This document shows, one piece after another, positions 36,350 through 45,156 of a stretch of 64,000 nt of DNA (position 1 is the first letter of the stretch; each line of letters starts with the position of its first letter). Source of the stretch: Paenibacillus algicola (GTDB taxonomy: Bacteria > Bacillota > Bacilli > Paenibacillales > Paenibacillaceae); contig NZ_CP040396.1 in the NCBI RefSeq assembly GCF_005577435.1, positions 1,253,501 through 1,317,500 of the forward strand, written 5' to 3'. A program made the position numbers and the translations under genes. The notes beneath the pieces were generated by a model, which made no database searches, had not been told where the DNA came from, and was given only the letters and a program-made list of their open reading frames with translations.

Positions 36350-36886
36350 ATGGACAGAGAGCCTGCATTATGTCATCAGATTGGTATGCTGACAGGGGCC
36401 TTAAGCGGCCTGCAGCATTCAGGTTTAGGAGATTCCGGAGAAAAGAAAGGGCTCATGCAGCAGATAGAGCAGCTTCATGGACGACTGCAGGAGCTGCAGC
36501 TGGAGGAGTGGGCAGCAGGCTCCAGTGAAAGCATGGGGACGCGGCAGGAGTTGGTCCAGTGCCGGGTGGAGCTTTCCCGGTGCATGGAGCTGTTGACACA
36601 GCAGCAGGACCAGGCAGCCGAGCAGTATCGCCGGGTGCTGGGAGACGGCAAACCGGCCTTTGAGCAGCTAAGTCATGAAGAGCAGATGCGGGAGTCGCCG
36701 GAAGCGGCCGCGCTGCGTCAGCAGTATCAGGAATTAAAACAGGTGGGCAGGCAGGTTCAGCGGCTGAACGAAGGCTTGATGGATGCCGGTTACAGGCTGG
36801 ATCGAGCGTATGAGGCGACAAGCAGCAGCGGAGCAGCAGAGGTGGTGGATGCTGGCGGTGATGTTGAGATACCGCCGTTTAGCTGA
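36350..36886 (+). CDS. Uncharacterised coiled-coil protein
   Basis: A 178-residue hydrophilic protein rich in Gln and Glu, with long helical heptad-like stretches (QQIEQLHGRLQELQLEEWAA; ALRQQYQELKQVGRQVQRLN). I do not recognise a family. AGGAGG lies 6 nt before the ATG at 36350. It is followed by an 18-bp inverted repeat and then the 51-bp repeat array. Its coding status rests on the ribosome binding site and normal composition. Confidence 0.6.
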   Translation: MDREPALCHQIGMLTGALSGLQHSGLGDSGEKKGLMQQIEQLHGRLQELQLEEWAAGSSESMGTRQELVQCRVELSRCMELLTQQQDQAAEQYRRVLGDGKPAFEQLSHEEQMRESPEAAALRQQYQELKQVGRQVQRLNEGLMDAGYRLDRAYEATSSSGAAEVVDAGGDVEIPPFS

Positions 36887-36909
36887 CAGCTGGTGCGGCG
36901 TGGGGGTAG

Positions 36910-36950
36910 AGCAAAGAGCAGGTGATCGGGAGGATCACCTGCTCTTTGCT
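36910..36950. terminator. 18-bp perfect inverted repeat, probable terminator
   Basis: Positions 36910-36927 pair perfectly with 36933-36950 around a GGGAG loop. It follows the coiled-coil gene. No long T-run follows on either strand, so it may have another role. Confidence 0.55.
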
Positions 36951-37002
36951 TGCGCCCGGTGCGCGGGCGCCTGGCGCGATGGTGCGTGGGCGCGCCACCA
37001 CG

Positions 37003-37288
37003 CCACGAACGTGAAATTTCACGTTGGTTGGCCGCCCCTGGCGCAAACATGCGCCACGAACGCGAAATTTCGCGTTGGATGTGCGCGCCAGGCGCCAACG
37101 AGCGCCACGAACGCGAAATTTCGCATTGGTTGGGCGCGCCAGGCGCAAACATGCGCCACGAACGTGAAATTTCGCGTTGGATGTGCGCGCCAGGCGCAAA
37201 CGAGCACCACGAACACGAAATTTCGCGTTGGATGTTTGCGCCAGGCGCGAACATGCGCCACGAACGTGAAATTTCACGTTCGTTAGCC
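37003..37288. repeat. Tandem array of 51-bp palindromic repeats (5.6 units)
   Basis: Units begin at 37003, 37054, 37105, 37156, 37207 and 37258, the last partial. Each opens with CCACGAA plus the 18-bp dyad AACGYGAAATTTCRCGTT, and the remainder holds a second dyad around GCGCCAGGCGC. In units 1 and 6 the arms read GTG/CAC, in unit 2 GCG/CGC, a paired change that keeps the palindrome. Because 51 is a multiple of three and few stops occur, several frames on both strands stay open. These have no ribosome binding site and are not called as genes. Confidence 0.9.
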
Positions 37289-37308
37289 TCGCGCTCCCTA
37301 CCGTGGCC

Positions 37309-38502
37309 CTAGCTTCCGGCTGCTTCCATGCGGCGGCGCGACAAAGCCTCTTCCAGCCGGCGCATGGCTTCCTGTAATGTAGCAGAAGTGCAAGCGACGT
37401 TCATTCGCATGAAACCGTCGCCTACTGTTCCGAAGGAAGCGCCGTTATTCAGGCCCAGCTTCGCGTCCTCTACGAGGAACTTGGACAGCTCCTTATCGGG
37501 AAGTCCCAATGCTCTGAAGTCGAGCCACAGCAGGTAGGTAGCTTCCGGCAGCCATACTTTGACCTCTGGTGTATGCTCAGCGATATAGTCGCGTACATAT
37601 TCCATGTTACCCCGAACGTAAGTTAGTAGCGCGTCAAGCCACTCCCCGCCTTCACGATAGGCAGCTTCTGTAGCGGCGGCACCCAGAGGAGTGATTGCGC
37701 CCAAAGCGAAGGTTTCGAGCGTCTTGGCAAATTTGCGCTTCAGAGAAACGTTAGGAATAATCAGATTAGCTGTATTAAGTCCTGCGATATTAAAGGTTTT
37801 GCTCGGTGCTGTGCAGATGATTGAGCGCTGGGCTGCATCCTCAGACAACGCAGCAAACGGCGTATGCGCTCCGGGCTCAAACACAAGGTCTGCATGGATT
37901 TCATCGGAAACAACGAGCACATCATGCTGCTGACACAGCTCAGCGATTCGGCTCAGCTCTTCACGTTTCCATACCCGACCCACCGGGTTATGAGGACTGC
38001 ACAGAATAATCATCTTTGTTCGTTCGGCGGCAAGACAGCGCTCCAAATCCTCGAAATCAATATCGTAGCGTCCATCCTCATCCTGTACCAGCACGTTCTC
38101 GATAAGCTCCCGGCCCTGGTCCTTCACCACGCGATAAAAAGGAGGGTATACCGGGGTCTGGATGACGACGCCATCGCCTGGCTCCGTCAGGCTGCTGACA
38201 AGCATGCTCAGTGCTGGGACGACGCCGGGGCAGAATTGAATCCATTCCGGCTTAATGGACCATTGGTGACGGGATTTCATCCAGCCGCAGACGGCCTCCA
38301 GATAGTTCTGGCTTGGTAGTGTGTAACCGAACACACCATGGTCCACACGGTCGTGCATCGCCTGGATGACGGCCGGAGGTGCTGCAAAGTCCATGTCGGC
38401 AACCCATAGCGGCAAGGCATCGGTAACACCAAAAATCGTATGGACGTGATCCCACTTCAGGGACGAAGTTTCTGTGCGGTCAATATTCAGATCAAAATTC
38501 AT
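37309..38502 (-). CDS. patB: PatB/MalY-type pyridoxal-phosphate C-S lyase
   Basis: Predicted cystathionine beta-lyase (MalY/PatB class, aminotransferase fold I). A 397-residue protein with LPLWVADMDFAAPPAV at the N-terminus, CSPHNPVGRVW (about 165), VSDEIHADLVF and the PLP-lysine motif SKTFNIAGLNTAN (about 230). GGAGGAG lies 7 nt before the ATG at 38502. The 3' end abuts the palindromic array, which may help terminate its transcript. Confidence 0.9.
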   Translation of the reverse strand: MNFDLNIDRTETSSLKWDHVHTIFGVTDALPLWVADMDFAAPPAVIQAMHDRVDHGVFGYTLPSQNYLEAVCGWMKSRHQWSIKPEWIQFCPGVVPALSMLVSSLTEPGDGVVIQTPVYPPFYRVVKDQGRELIENVLVQDEDGRYDIDFEDLERCLAAERTKMIILCSPHNPVGRVWKREELSRIAELCQQHDVLVVSDEIHADLVFEPGAHTPFAALSEDAAQRSIICTAPSKTFNIAGLNTANLIIPNVSLKRKFAKTLETFALGAITPLGAAATEAAYREGGEWLDALLTYVRGNMEYVRDYIAEHTPEVKVWLPEATYLLWLDFRALGLPDKELSKFLVEDAKLGLNNGASFGTVGDGFMRMNVACTSATLQEAMRRLEEALSRRRMEAAGS

Positions 38503-38657
38503 AACTATCTCCTCCAAGATCGTCTTTATCTAATGTCTGTCAGTTTGAGAGAGACTTCTCATAGTTCGAAATCAGAAACCTAAGCAGCAACCCAAGTCGC
38601 AACCCAACAACCCACAAAAAATAAACTAATCTACAGCAGCACGCCCATGCTCATGCC

Positions 38658-39584
38658 CTATGCTGCTAAGATCCGGGATAAAGGAATCAGGGCGGTCAGG
38701 GTCAAGACGCTCAGCAGCGTCGAGAACAGAACCGTCTGAGCCGTAAAATCCGGCTCGTTCTGATATTCTTCGGCCAAAATGGACGCATTTACGCCGACCG
38801 GCATTCCGGAGGCGAGAATAAGCGCTTGGGCCGGAATACCTTTCAGCCCAAGAGACAGTACGATCAGGATGCCAATGACAGGAGCGGCGAGCAGCCGGAT
38901 GGCTACACTGAAATAAATTTCCTTGCGGTGCAGCCGCAGCGGATATTTAATCATCTGCGCTCCCAGCGTTAAGAGCGCAATTGCGACCAGAGACTGATCG
39001 GCATAGATCAGGGGCCGGGCCAGAAACTCTGGCAGCGGAATAGAACCGATCTGGAACACCAGACCGGCAACGAGCGCATAGGGTACAGGCAGCTTCAAGA
39101 ATCCGATCAGAGCCTGCCGGTATAGCCCTTGAGTCTTCGCTCCCTGAATTGAGAATACACCGTATGTAAAGGTCAGCAGCGCTTGCATCGTCATAATAAG
39201 AGCCTGCAGTGACCCCGCCAGCGCATCTCCTTTAAAGGCAAGCTCGTTCACCGGAAGTCCGTAATTGCCTGAATTGTCCAAGATCAGTGCATTCGTAAAT
39301 GCAGCCCGCATGCCGCGCGTAAATTTCAGCCGGGCAGAGCAGAGTCTTCCGATGAGATAAAGCGCGGTAACATATATGGAATAGTATAGCACGATGGTGC
39401 CAAACAGCTCGGCGGACATTTCTGATTCATACATACTCATGAACACCACGGCCGGAGTAATATAATAGAAATTGATCTTGGCCAAGGTGTACAGGTCAAG
39501 CTGGAAAGCCCGCTGCATCAATACCCCCGCGCCGATGAGGATAAAGATAGGCAGCACTACTTCTAGCAGGATGCCGATAATCAT
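38658..39584 (-). CDS. AEC-family transporter (auxin efflux carrier type)
   Basis: A 308-residue membrane protein with about ten helices. It has the paired five-helix layout of AEC carriers and the conserved DNSGNYGLPV segment (about 95-105), plus ASGMPVGVNA near helix 8. Typical substrates are malate or other small carboxylates. The ATG at 39584 is preceded by a five-codon reading (39598-39581) whose TGA overlaps it. Confidence 0.87.
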   Translation of the reverse strand: MIIGILLEVVLPIFILIGAGVLMQRAFQLDLYTLAKINFYYITPAVVFMSMYESEMSAELFGTIVLYYSIYVTALYLIGRLCSARLKFTRGMRAAFTNALILDNSGNYGLPVNELAFKGDALAGSLQALIMTMQALLTFTYGVFSIQGAKTQGLYRQALIGFLKLPVPYALVAGLVFQIGSIPLPEFLARPLIYADQSLVAIALLTLGAQMIKYPLRLHRKEIYFSVAIRLLAAPVIGILIVLSLGLKGIPAQALILASGMPVGVNASILAEEYQNEPDFTAQTVLFSTLLSVLTLTALIPLSRILAA

Positions 39585-39657
39585 GACGGTATATTCATCT
39601 TCTTTCCGAAAAATGCATTTGACAGTCATTATACCACGGCATGGGCTTCTGTCACGC

Positions 39658-39744
39658 AAAAAAGCCGAGGTCCCTGGCGCATCACAGGAAGGACCGGAAC
39701 GTTCAGATCACGGTACATCCTGCTGCCCAAAAGAGCTCCTCGGC
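39658..39744 (-). terminator. Terminator after the SDR gene
   Basis: On the minus strand GCCGAGG (39738-39744) pairs with CCTCGGC (39664-39670), followed by TTTTTT. The loop is long (about 67 nt) and contains smaller stems. Confidence 0.5.
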
Positions 39745-39772
39745 CTTCATAGCTAAATCGTTCACGCTGGGG

Positions 39773-40492
39773 TTATTGAGGGTTCGTCGTCCAGATTCCG
39801 GCTGTTTTGACAAACACGCGGGCAGGCAGCTTCAGGGCTGCCAAAGCCAGGGCCGCAACATCCTCCGGCTGCATCATCCGGTCCTCATCACCGATTTTCA
39901 GCCCGGCATGAACAGCAAGCTCGGTATTTACCGTGCTTGGCGTCAGCGCCGTCACCCGGATGTTATGCTTGCGAACCTCCTGCAGCACAGCCTCGGTCAG
40001 GCCCATTACGGCAAATTTAGAGGCATTATAAGCCGACCCGGTGGCGAATCCGCGTTCACCCGCAGTGGAAGAAATATTTATGACATCGCCAGAGCCGCGT
40101 TCCATCATGCTTGGCAGCACCGTGCGGAGCATATGGTAGGTTCCCATCAGATTGACATCAATGATTTTTTTCCATTCCTCGGTTTCCATCTCCAGCAGAT
40201 TGCCAAATTGGGCAATCCCGGCGTTATTAATCAGGATGTCAATGGCACCCAGCTCCTGACTAATGACGGCAAATGCCGCCTCCACTTCACTCTGCAGCGA
40301 GATGTCTGCGGCAGCGCCGATCGCTTTAACCCCGTATTGCTCTGTAATCAGCTTGCTGAGCGACTGCAAATCCTCGGCGGTTCGGGCAATGAGCCCCACA
40401 TGTACCCCTTCACTGGCCAGCGCGATCGCCATAGCGCGCCCGATGCCCTTGCCGGCGCCAGTAATAATAGCGGTCTTATTCTTCAAGCTCAT
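39773..40492 (-). CDS. Short-chain dehydrogenase (3-ketoacyl-ACP-reductase-like)
   Basis: A 239-residue classical SDR. TGAGKGIGRAMA cofactor motif, NNAGIAQFGN, catalytic Ser in NISSTAGERG, and YNASK (Tyr-Lys pair near residue 155). GGGAG lies 8 nt before the ATG at 40492. It belongs to the same group as B. subtilis YueD/FabG-like proteins. The substrate cannot be inferred. Confidence 0.87.
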   Translation of the reverse strand: MSLKNKTAIITGAGKGIGRAMAIALASEGVHVGLIARTAEDLQSLSKLITEQYGVKAIGAAADISLQSEVEAAFAVISQELGAIDILINNAGIAQFGNLLEMETEEWKKIIDVNLMGTYHMLRTVLPSMMERGSGDVINISSTAGERGFATGSAYNASKFAVMGLTEAVLQEVRKHNIRVTALTPSTVNTELAVHAGLKIGDEDRMMQPEDVAALALAALKLPARVFVKTAGIWTTNPQ

Positions 40493-40585
40493 CTGATCCA
40501 CTCCCGATTGTTTATAGTATTAGCCCTCTATATAAGTATACCCCGTGCAAGGGGAGCTGATTGGAGATTAGTATCTGAAGCGCAA

Positions 40586-41305
40586 TTACTGCTTGTCCGG
40601 CTCCGGATACTCCTCACCCAACGTATCTACAGTAACATTTTTCATCACCGGCGGATCAACGACGGTTTCTCCCTGGGTTGGCAGATTGGCAATCTCATCG
40701 ACGACGTCCAGCCCTTCAATAACCTTCCCAAAAGCAGCATACTTGCCGTCCAGAAAATCAGAATCCGCGTGCATGATGAAAAACTGCGATCCCGCAGAGT
40801 TCGGATCCTGTGCCCGGGCCATAGATAATACGCCCTCCGTATGCAGCAAATCGTTCTGGAAGCCGTTGGCCGTAAACTCTCCTTTGATGCCATAGCCCGG
40901 TCCGCCGGTTCCGTTTCCGCTTGGGTCACCGCCCTGAATCATGAAGCCGGGAACGGCGCGGTGAAAGCCAAGACCATTGTAAAAGCCGCTTTCAGCGAGT
41001 GAAATAAAGTTATTCACTGTGTTCGGGGCGACTTCAGGGTACAGCTCGGCCTTGATGATGCCTCCGTTCTCCATCTCGATCGTGACGACCGGGTGGCTGG
41101 CGTCGGGATTCGGAACATTAAGCTCGGTTTCCGGCTCCGCTGGCGTTTCCTGAGTCGAGCTTCCATTGCTGGCGTTATTAGCGTTATTACTGGTCGTTCC
41201 ACTGTCTGCATTCTCCCGGGACTGATCATTTCCGCAAGCGCCCAGCAGCAGCATGACGGTGAGCAGCAGAGCCCAGAGCGTCATCGTTTTAGTTCGGTTT
41301 TTCAT
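40586..41305 (-). CDS. Cyclophilin-type peptidyl-prolyl isomerase lipoprotein
   Basis: A 239-residue extracytoplasmic foldase. Signal peptide ending in lipobox LLGAC, an Asn/Ser-rich linker (about 28-60) and a cyclophilin domain with YPEVAPNTVNNFISL, FHRAVPGFMIQGGDP, SMARAQDPNSAGSQFFI and FGKVIEGLDVVD. It assists folding of secreted proteins. AAGGAGG lies 12 nt before the ATG at 41305; a closer TTG at 41314 is possible. Confidence 0.9.
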   Translation of the reverse strand: MKNRTKTMTLWALLLTVMLLLGACGNDQSRENADSGTTSNNANNASNGSSTQETPAEPETELNVPNPDASHPVVTIEMENGGIIKAELYPEVAPNTVNNFISLAESGFYNGLGFHRAVPGFMIQGGDPSGNGTGGPGYGIKGEFTANGFQNDLLHTEGVLSMARAQDPNSAGSQFFIMHADSDFLDGKYAAFGKVIEGLDVVDEIANLPTQGETVVDPPVMKNVTVDTLGEEYPEPDKQ

Positions 41306-41416
41306 GACAATCAATATCCTCCTTGACAATAGTCTAGCCTGATTTTATCACAAGCGGAAGATGCCCCGCATCTGTTGGCCAGATTCGGGGCATCCTTGAT
41401 CGTCATGCGAACGGAT

Positions 41417-41632
41417 TTATTCCGCTCCATCCTCACCGTCGTCATGCTGCGGGGTTTCTTTATGGTTTCGGGTGCCGTCCGGAAATTCGTGCTCCAGGCC
41501 CTCGGGCAGTATGCTGCCATCCGGGTAGGAGTCTTTCGCAAACAGGCCGGATTCTTTATTAATGTCCCGCTCATTGACTAAAGAATGCTCTAATCTGTTC
41601 TTATCCTTATTGCTGGAATTTCTGGAATTCAT
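41417..41632 (-). CDS. Small hydrophilic protein, unknown function
   Basis: A 71-residue Asn/Asp/Glu/Lys-rich protein with no hydrophobic core, beginning MNSRNSSNKDKNRLEHSLVN. AAGGAGG lies at ideal spacing from the ATG, which supports real translation. It resembles small acidic spore or stress proteins only in general composition, and I recognise no family. It lies 42 bp downstream of another acidic protein gene on the same strand and may be co-transcribed with it. Confidence 0.6.
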   Translation of the reverse strand: MNSRNSSNKDKNRLEHSLVNERDINKESGLFAKDSYPDGSILPEGLEHEFPDGTRNHKETPQHDDGEDGAE

Positions 41633-41674
41633 ATCAGGCCCTCCTTATCATCCAAGTCATATACGGTTATACGG

Positions 41675-42304
41675 TTAAAAATCCTCCGGCAGCTTGCGCA
41701 CCTCATCGCCGTCCACGCCGCCTGCACCGTTCAGCAGATCGATTCCGTGCTGATCCTGATCCGTAGGAAAGGCAGGGTCAACCGGGCTGTCCGCCTGCAG
41801 GGTGTCGGCATCCGGCACGTCCTCGAGCGGCCCGTCTTCCGCGTCGCTGCCTGCAGCGTCTTCGGTCATGTCAGCCTCCATAAAAGCATTTTCCTCTGGC
41901 GCTTCCTGGCTATAAGCCGGATTGTACTGTGGAACACCATGCAGATACGTGCTATTGGCGTCCTCACCTAGAGGCTCGTCATATTGCCGCGGGGTCTCTC
42001 CCGCATATCGCGATTCCTCCGAAGGGGAATCGTTCTCCGGCTCTGCCCCGGACACTCTCCAGGCTTCCATCGCGCTTGCATCCGGGTTCAGCTGGCGTCC
42101 ATGATTCCCGTCTGCCGGGCCGGCCTCATCCTGGCTGAAGCCGCTGTGATCAGCCTCCTCACTGCTCAGGCTCTGGCTCGTGGTAGTCTGCATATTGCGC
42201 GTTTCATCCTCCGGAATATCGGTCATCGGGTCCAGCGGATCCATGCTCTCGTATTGTAAACGGACTACATCTGAAAATGAGTTGCGGTTCAATTCATTAC
42301 GCAT
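41675..42304 (-). CDS. Acidic, probably disordered protein of unknown function
   Basis: A 209-residue protein beginning MRNELNRNSFSDVVRLQYES and rich in Asp, Glu, Pro, Ser and Gln, with no Cys and little hydrophobic structure. The middle is a linker of short acidic runs, and the end reads GGVDGDEVRKLPEDF. AAGGAG lies 9 nt before the ATG at 42304. No family was recognised. Possibly a spore-interior or desiccation-type protein, from composition alone. Confidence 0.65.
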   Translation of the reverse strand: MRNELNRNSFSDVVRLQYESMDPLDPMTDIPEDETRNMQTTTSQSLSSEEADHSGFSQDEAGPADGNHGRQLNPDASAMEAWRVSGAEPENDSPSEESRYAGETPRQYDEPLGEDANSTYLHGVPQYNPAYSQEAPEENAFMEADMTEDAAGSDAEDGPLEDVPDADTLQADSPVDPAFPTDQDQHGIDLLNGAGGVDGDEVRKLPEDF

Positions 42305-42510
42305 AATATTCATCTCCTTATCAGGATTCATAGTCAGTGCTTCGTTTCTGTATACGGAAATTACCCGCTGATGGAAGATTGAATCCTGCAGGGCAGGCTT
42401 TCCCCGCTTTCGCTCCTAGTGTGCCCTTATGAGGGTGCAGCAATTACTCCGCCACCTTTTTTCTCACAAAGCGGCTGGAGTCACCATCGGCCTTTTGGTG
42501 CATCAGCGCA

Positions 42511-42559
42511 AAACAAAAGCGGTGATTCAACAGGACATGATCCCCTGAATCTACCGCTT
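42511..42559 (-). terminator. Terminator after the racemase gene
   Basis: On the minus strand AAGCGGT (42553-42559) plus an adjacent 6-bp arm pair with 42517-42529, followed by TTTTGTTTTG. Confidence 0.75.
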
Positions 42560-42570
42560 AAATGATGAGT

Positions 42571-43281
42571 TTAACGCGTCAGCGTCTTGCCAGACAAAAT
42601 AATGGAACGTTCCACCAGCACATCCATGGCATCTATGGCACATTCCCGGTAAAATTCCGTGAGCGTAATACAGGACAGCTCTGTACAGGCAAGAATTACG
42701 GCGCGGCACTGCTGCTCGTAAACAAGTGTATGGATGAGTGCTTCCAGCTTGGCCGGACTTACATCTTTGTTTCCCTTAACGTCATCATAAATAATTTCCA
42801 TGGCCAGCTGCTGCAGCTCTTCCTTCGGCTCATGAAGCTCCAGACCGTATTTCTCCGCGCTAAGGCGGTATATTCCACTGGATATCGTGCCATTGGTCGC
42901 CAGAATGCCGACTTTGCTGCCTGCCCCGAACCGCTGCTGCACCTGCTTCATCGTCTCGTCAACCATATGAATGAGCGGGATCGAGGTCATCCTCTGCATA
43001 TCCTCGAAGAAATAATGGGAGGTGTTGCATGGAATCGCAATATGATGCACTCCTGCCATTTCCAGCAGCCTGAGATCACCGGAAATCGCCTCCAGGAAAT
43101 CCTCCTTGTTGCCTTTCTGAATGACCTGGGTTCGGTCCGGAAGTCCGGTATGGTTCAGAATGACCATATCGATATGCTCTTGATCGTTATTCGCTGCGGT
43201 ATGCTCAATCACCTTTTCGAAAAAAACCGAGGTGGCTTGAGGACCCATGCCGCCGATCACGCCCAGTTTTTTATTGTCCAT
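42571..43281 (-). CDS. Aspartate/glutamate-racemase-family protein
   Basis: A 236-residue two-domain racemase. GVIGGMGPQAT starts the protein, the first catalytic Cys is in IPCNTSHYF (about residue 84) and the second in ILACTELSC (about 195). It is a PLP-independent Asp/Glu/hydantoin racemase. Its start lies inside the 3' end of the MurE-like gene (11-bp overlap), so the two are translated together. A D-amino acid made here could feed the ligase, which is an inference from the pairing. Confidence 0.85.
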   Translation of the reverse strand: MDNKKLGVIGGMGPQATSVFFEKVIEHTAANNDQEHIDMVILNHTGLPDRTQVIQKGNKEDFLEAISGDLRLLEMAGVHHIAIPCNTSHYFFEDMQRMTSIPLIHMVDETMKQVQQRFGAGSKVGILATNGTISSGIYRLSAEKYGLELHEPKEELQQLAMEIIYDDVKGNKDVSPAKLEALIHTLVYEQQCRAVILACTELSCITLTEFYRECAIDAMDVLVERSIILSGKTLTR

Positions 43282-44767
43282 GGTTCAACAGCTGCCTCTT
43301 TTTAAAATCATTCACAATCTGTGCCTCGTGAAAAGGAATTTCAGTCGTACCGATAATCTGGGAGGTTTCGTGGCCTTTTCCGGTAATTAGCACAATATCG
43401 TCTTTTTCAGCTAAGGCAAGCGCATATTCAATCGCTTCTTTGCGGTCCACCATCCCTTTAAAGGAGCCCTGATGCTCCTGCATCGCAGCAGCTATGTCTG
43501 CAATAATGGCATCCGGATCCTGATCCTTCGGATTATCGGAGGTAATGACCGAGAAATCCGCATGCTGTGCAGCGACTCGTCCCATTGCGCGGCGCTTGTC
43601 CAGCCCCAGCTTTCCGGGTGCGGCATAAACACCGAAGACGAGGATAATGCGGCTCTTGGCATAGGGGCGAAGCGTGGAGAGCACCTTTTCCAGGCTATCT
43701 TCAGTATGAGCGAAATCCACAATCACGGTGTTATGGTCATCCCGGTAGACGACCTCCATGCGGCCCTTAATGCCTTCTACGGCCTGAATTCCCGCCTTGG
43801 CCGTTTCCAGTGGGATTCCGCTGGCATACGCCCACGCCAGGGCCGCAAGGCTGTTCAGCACATAAATGCTGCCCGGCAGGCGGACCTCCAGCTCAATGGA
43901 GCCGGCAGGGGTGTGCGCAGTAAAGCGCGTGGCGTCAATCGCATAGGAAATATTGTCGGCGTAAATATCAGCGTCCTGCTCCAGGCCATAGGTCAACAGG
44001 GCTGCAGGCCGAGTGCGCAGTCTCTGGATTAAAAGGGCGCCGTATGGATCATCCGCATTAATAATGTTGCAGCGGGAGGTCATGTCGAACAGCATGGCCT
44101 TCGCTTCGAAATATTCCTCCATACTGCGGTGAAGCTCCAGATGATCCGGCGTCAAATTGGTAAATATGCCGGTGTGAAACGAGCTGTAAGCTACCCGTTT
44201 CAGGCTCAGGGCGTGGGAGGATACCTCCATGACACAGGTATCAATGCCGCGCTGGGCCATCTCCGCAAAGGATTGCTGCAAATACAATGCCTCAGGGGTC
44301 GTATTCTTGTTCTTTCGGAGCTCCTCACCGATCAGCGTTCCGATCGTCCCGATGATGCCGGAGGATTGACCGGCTTGATCCAGGATGGATTTGATAAAAT
44401 AGCTGATCGAGGTTTTGCCATTTGTGCCGGTGATTCCTACCATATTGAGCTTCTCGGTCGGCCGGCCATAGAAGTTGGCGGAGATCCGCGCCAGCGCATC
44501 CCGCGTATCCTGTACCTGCAGCAGCGTGAGGGCGGACGGAGCGGAGAGCGGGAGCTCTACCGGCTGCTCGGCCACAATGACGGAAGCGCCCTGAGCGATC
44601 GCTGCTGGAATATATCGGTGTCCATCGACAGTAAATCCGGATATAGCCACAAAGATGGCGCCCGGCATCACTTCACGTGAGTCAAAGGCGACGCTGCTGA
44701 CTTCCTGGTTCAAGTCGCCCTGGATCCGCTCAAAAGCCAAGTCCTGAAGGACGAAGGATAGTATCAA
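43271..44767 (-). CDS. Divergent MurE paralog (Mur ligase family)
   Basis: A 498-residue Mur ligase. FDSREVMPGAIFVAISG, ATP site GITGTNGKTS, KNTTPEAL and EVSSHALSLKR (carbamyl-Lys region). Two normally conserved regions differ: the meso-DAP motif DNPR reads DNPK (about residue 410), and the VDYAHTPD block reads VDFAHTED with a changed loop after it (FGVYAAPGKLG). TTG at 44767 follows AAAGGGG at 9 nt, giving a normal N-terminus. Together with the racemase, it suggests a ligase for another amino acid or substrate, not proven. Confidence 0.82.
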   Translation of the reverse strand: MILSFVLQDLAFERIQGDLNQEVSSVAFDSREVMPGAIFVAISGFTVDGHRYIPAAIAQGASVIVAEQPVELPLSAPSALTLLQVQDTRDALARISANFYGRPTEKLNMVGITGTNGKTSISYFIKSILDQAGQSSGIIGTIGTLIGEELRKNKNTTPEALYLQQSFAEMAQRGIDTCVMEVSSHALSLKRVAYSSFHTGIFTNLTPDHLELHRSMEEYFEAKAMLFDMTSRCNIINADDPYGALLIQRLRTRPAALLTYGLEQDADIYADNISYAIDATRFTAHTPAGSIELEVRLPGSIYVLNSLAALAWAYASGIPLETAKAGIQAVEGIKGRMEVVYRDDHNTVIVDFAHTEDSLEKVLSTLRPYAKSRIILVFGVYAAPGKLGLDKRRAMGRVAAQHADFSVITSDNPKDQDPDAIIADIAAAMQEHQGSFKGMVDRKEAIEYALALAEKDDIVLITGKGHETSQIIGTTEIPFHEAQIVNDFKKRQLLNHGQ

Positions 44768-45156
44768 GGCATACAGCCCCTTTCTATATATGTAGTTCCA
44801 CACAGCCAGTCTGTGCATATGGATTTCATACCTCATTTGGGTATATAGACCCTTTCCGGCTGGAGGAATCAAGTAGTACTCTCAAATCTCATTCATCTAT
44901 TCATCAGAGGTTCATATAATAGCGGCAATCAGGTCATCAAATAATAATAATACTTCTTGTCCCTGCGGAATACAAATCTATTTGCGGCAGCGTCAGGGCG
45001 TGGGAGGAGCCTGTGCGTTTTTGTGCTTCTAACAGAAAAAATGCGAGCGTCCATTTCATTTCATGATATATTGATAGAGACGTTGCAAATCATGTCGATT
45101 GCTGTATTTTATCGCTGCTTCATATATATAGAGAAGGACTGAGGTGTCGCAAAAAG
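44768..45156. other. Divergent intergenic region between MurE-like and kinase genes
   Basis: A 389-bp, AT-rich gap. A weak plus-strand promoter (TTGCAA 45083-45088, 16 nt, TATTTT 45105-45110) lies before the kinase. A minus-strand candidate around 44910-44940 (TTGATG with TATATG) could drive the MurE-like operon. No small gene with a ribosome binding site was seen. Confidence 0.4.

Noticed and set aside
37003..37288. CRISPR array
   Set aside because: The segments between dyads are near-identical copies, not unique spacers, and no cas genes are present.
36783..37312. Long open frames on both strands across the palindromic array, encoding 17-residue repeats
   Set aside because: The 51-bp unit is a multiple of three and contains few stop codons, so several frames stay open by chance. 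None has a convincing ribosome binding site, and base changes follow palindrome symmetry, not codon positions.
39658..39744. T-box leader upstream of the AEC transporter gene
   Set aside because: A short AGGATGTACCGTG stretch resembles the T-box, but there is no room for stem I or a specifier loop and the hairpin fits simple termination of the SDR gene.
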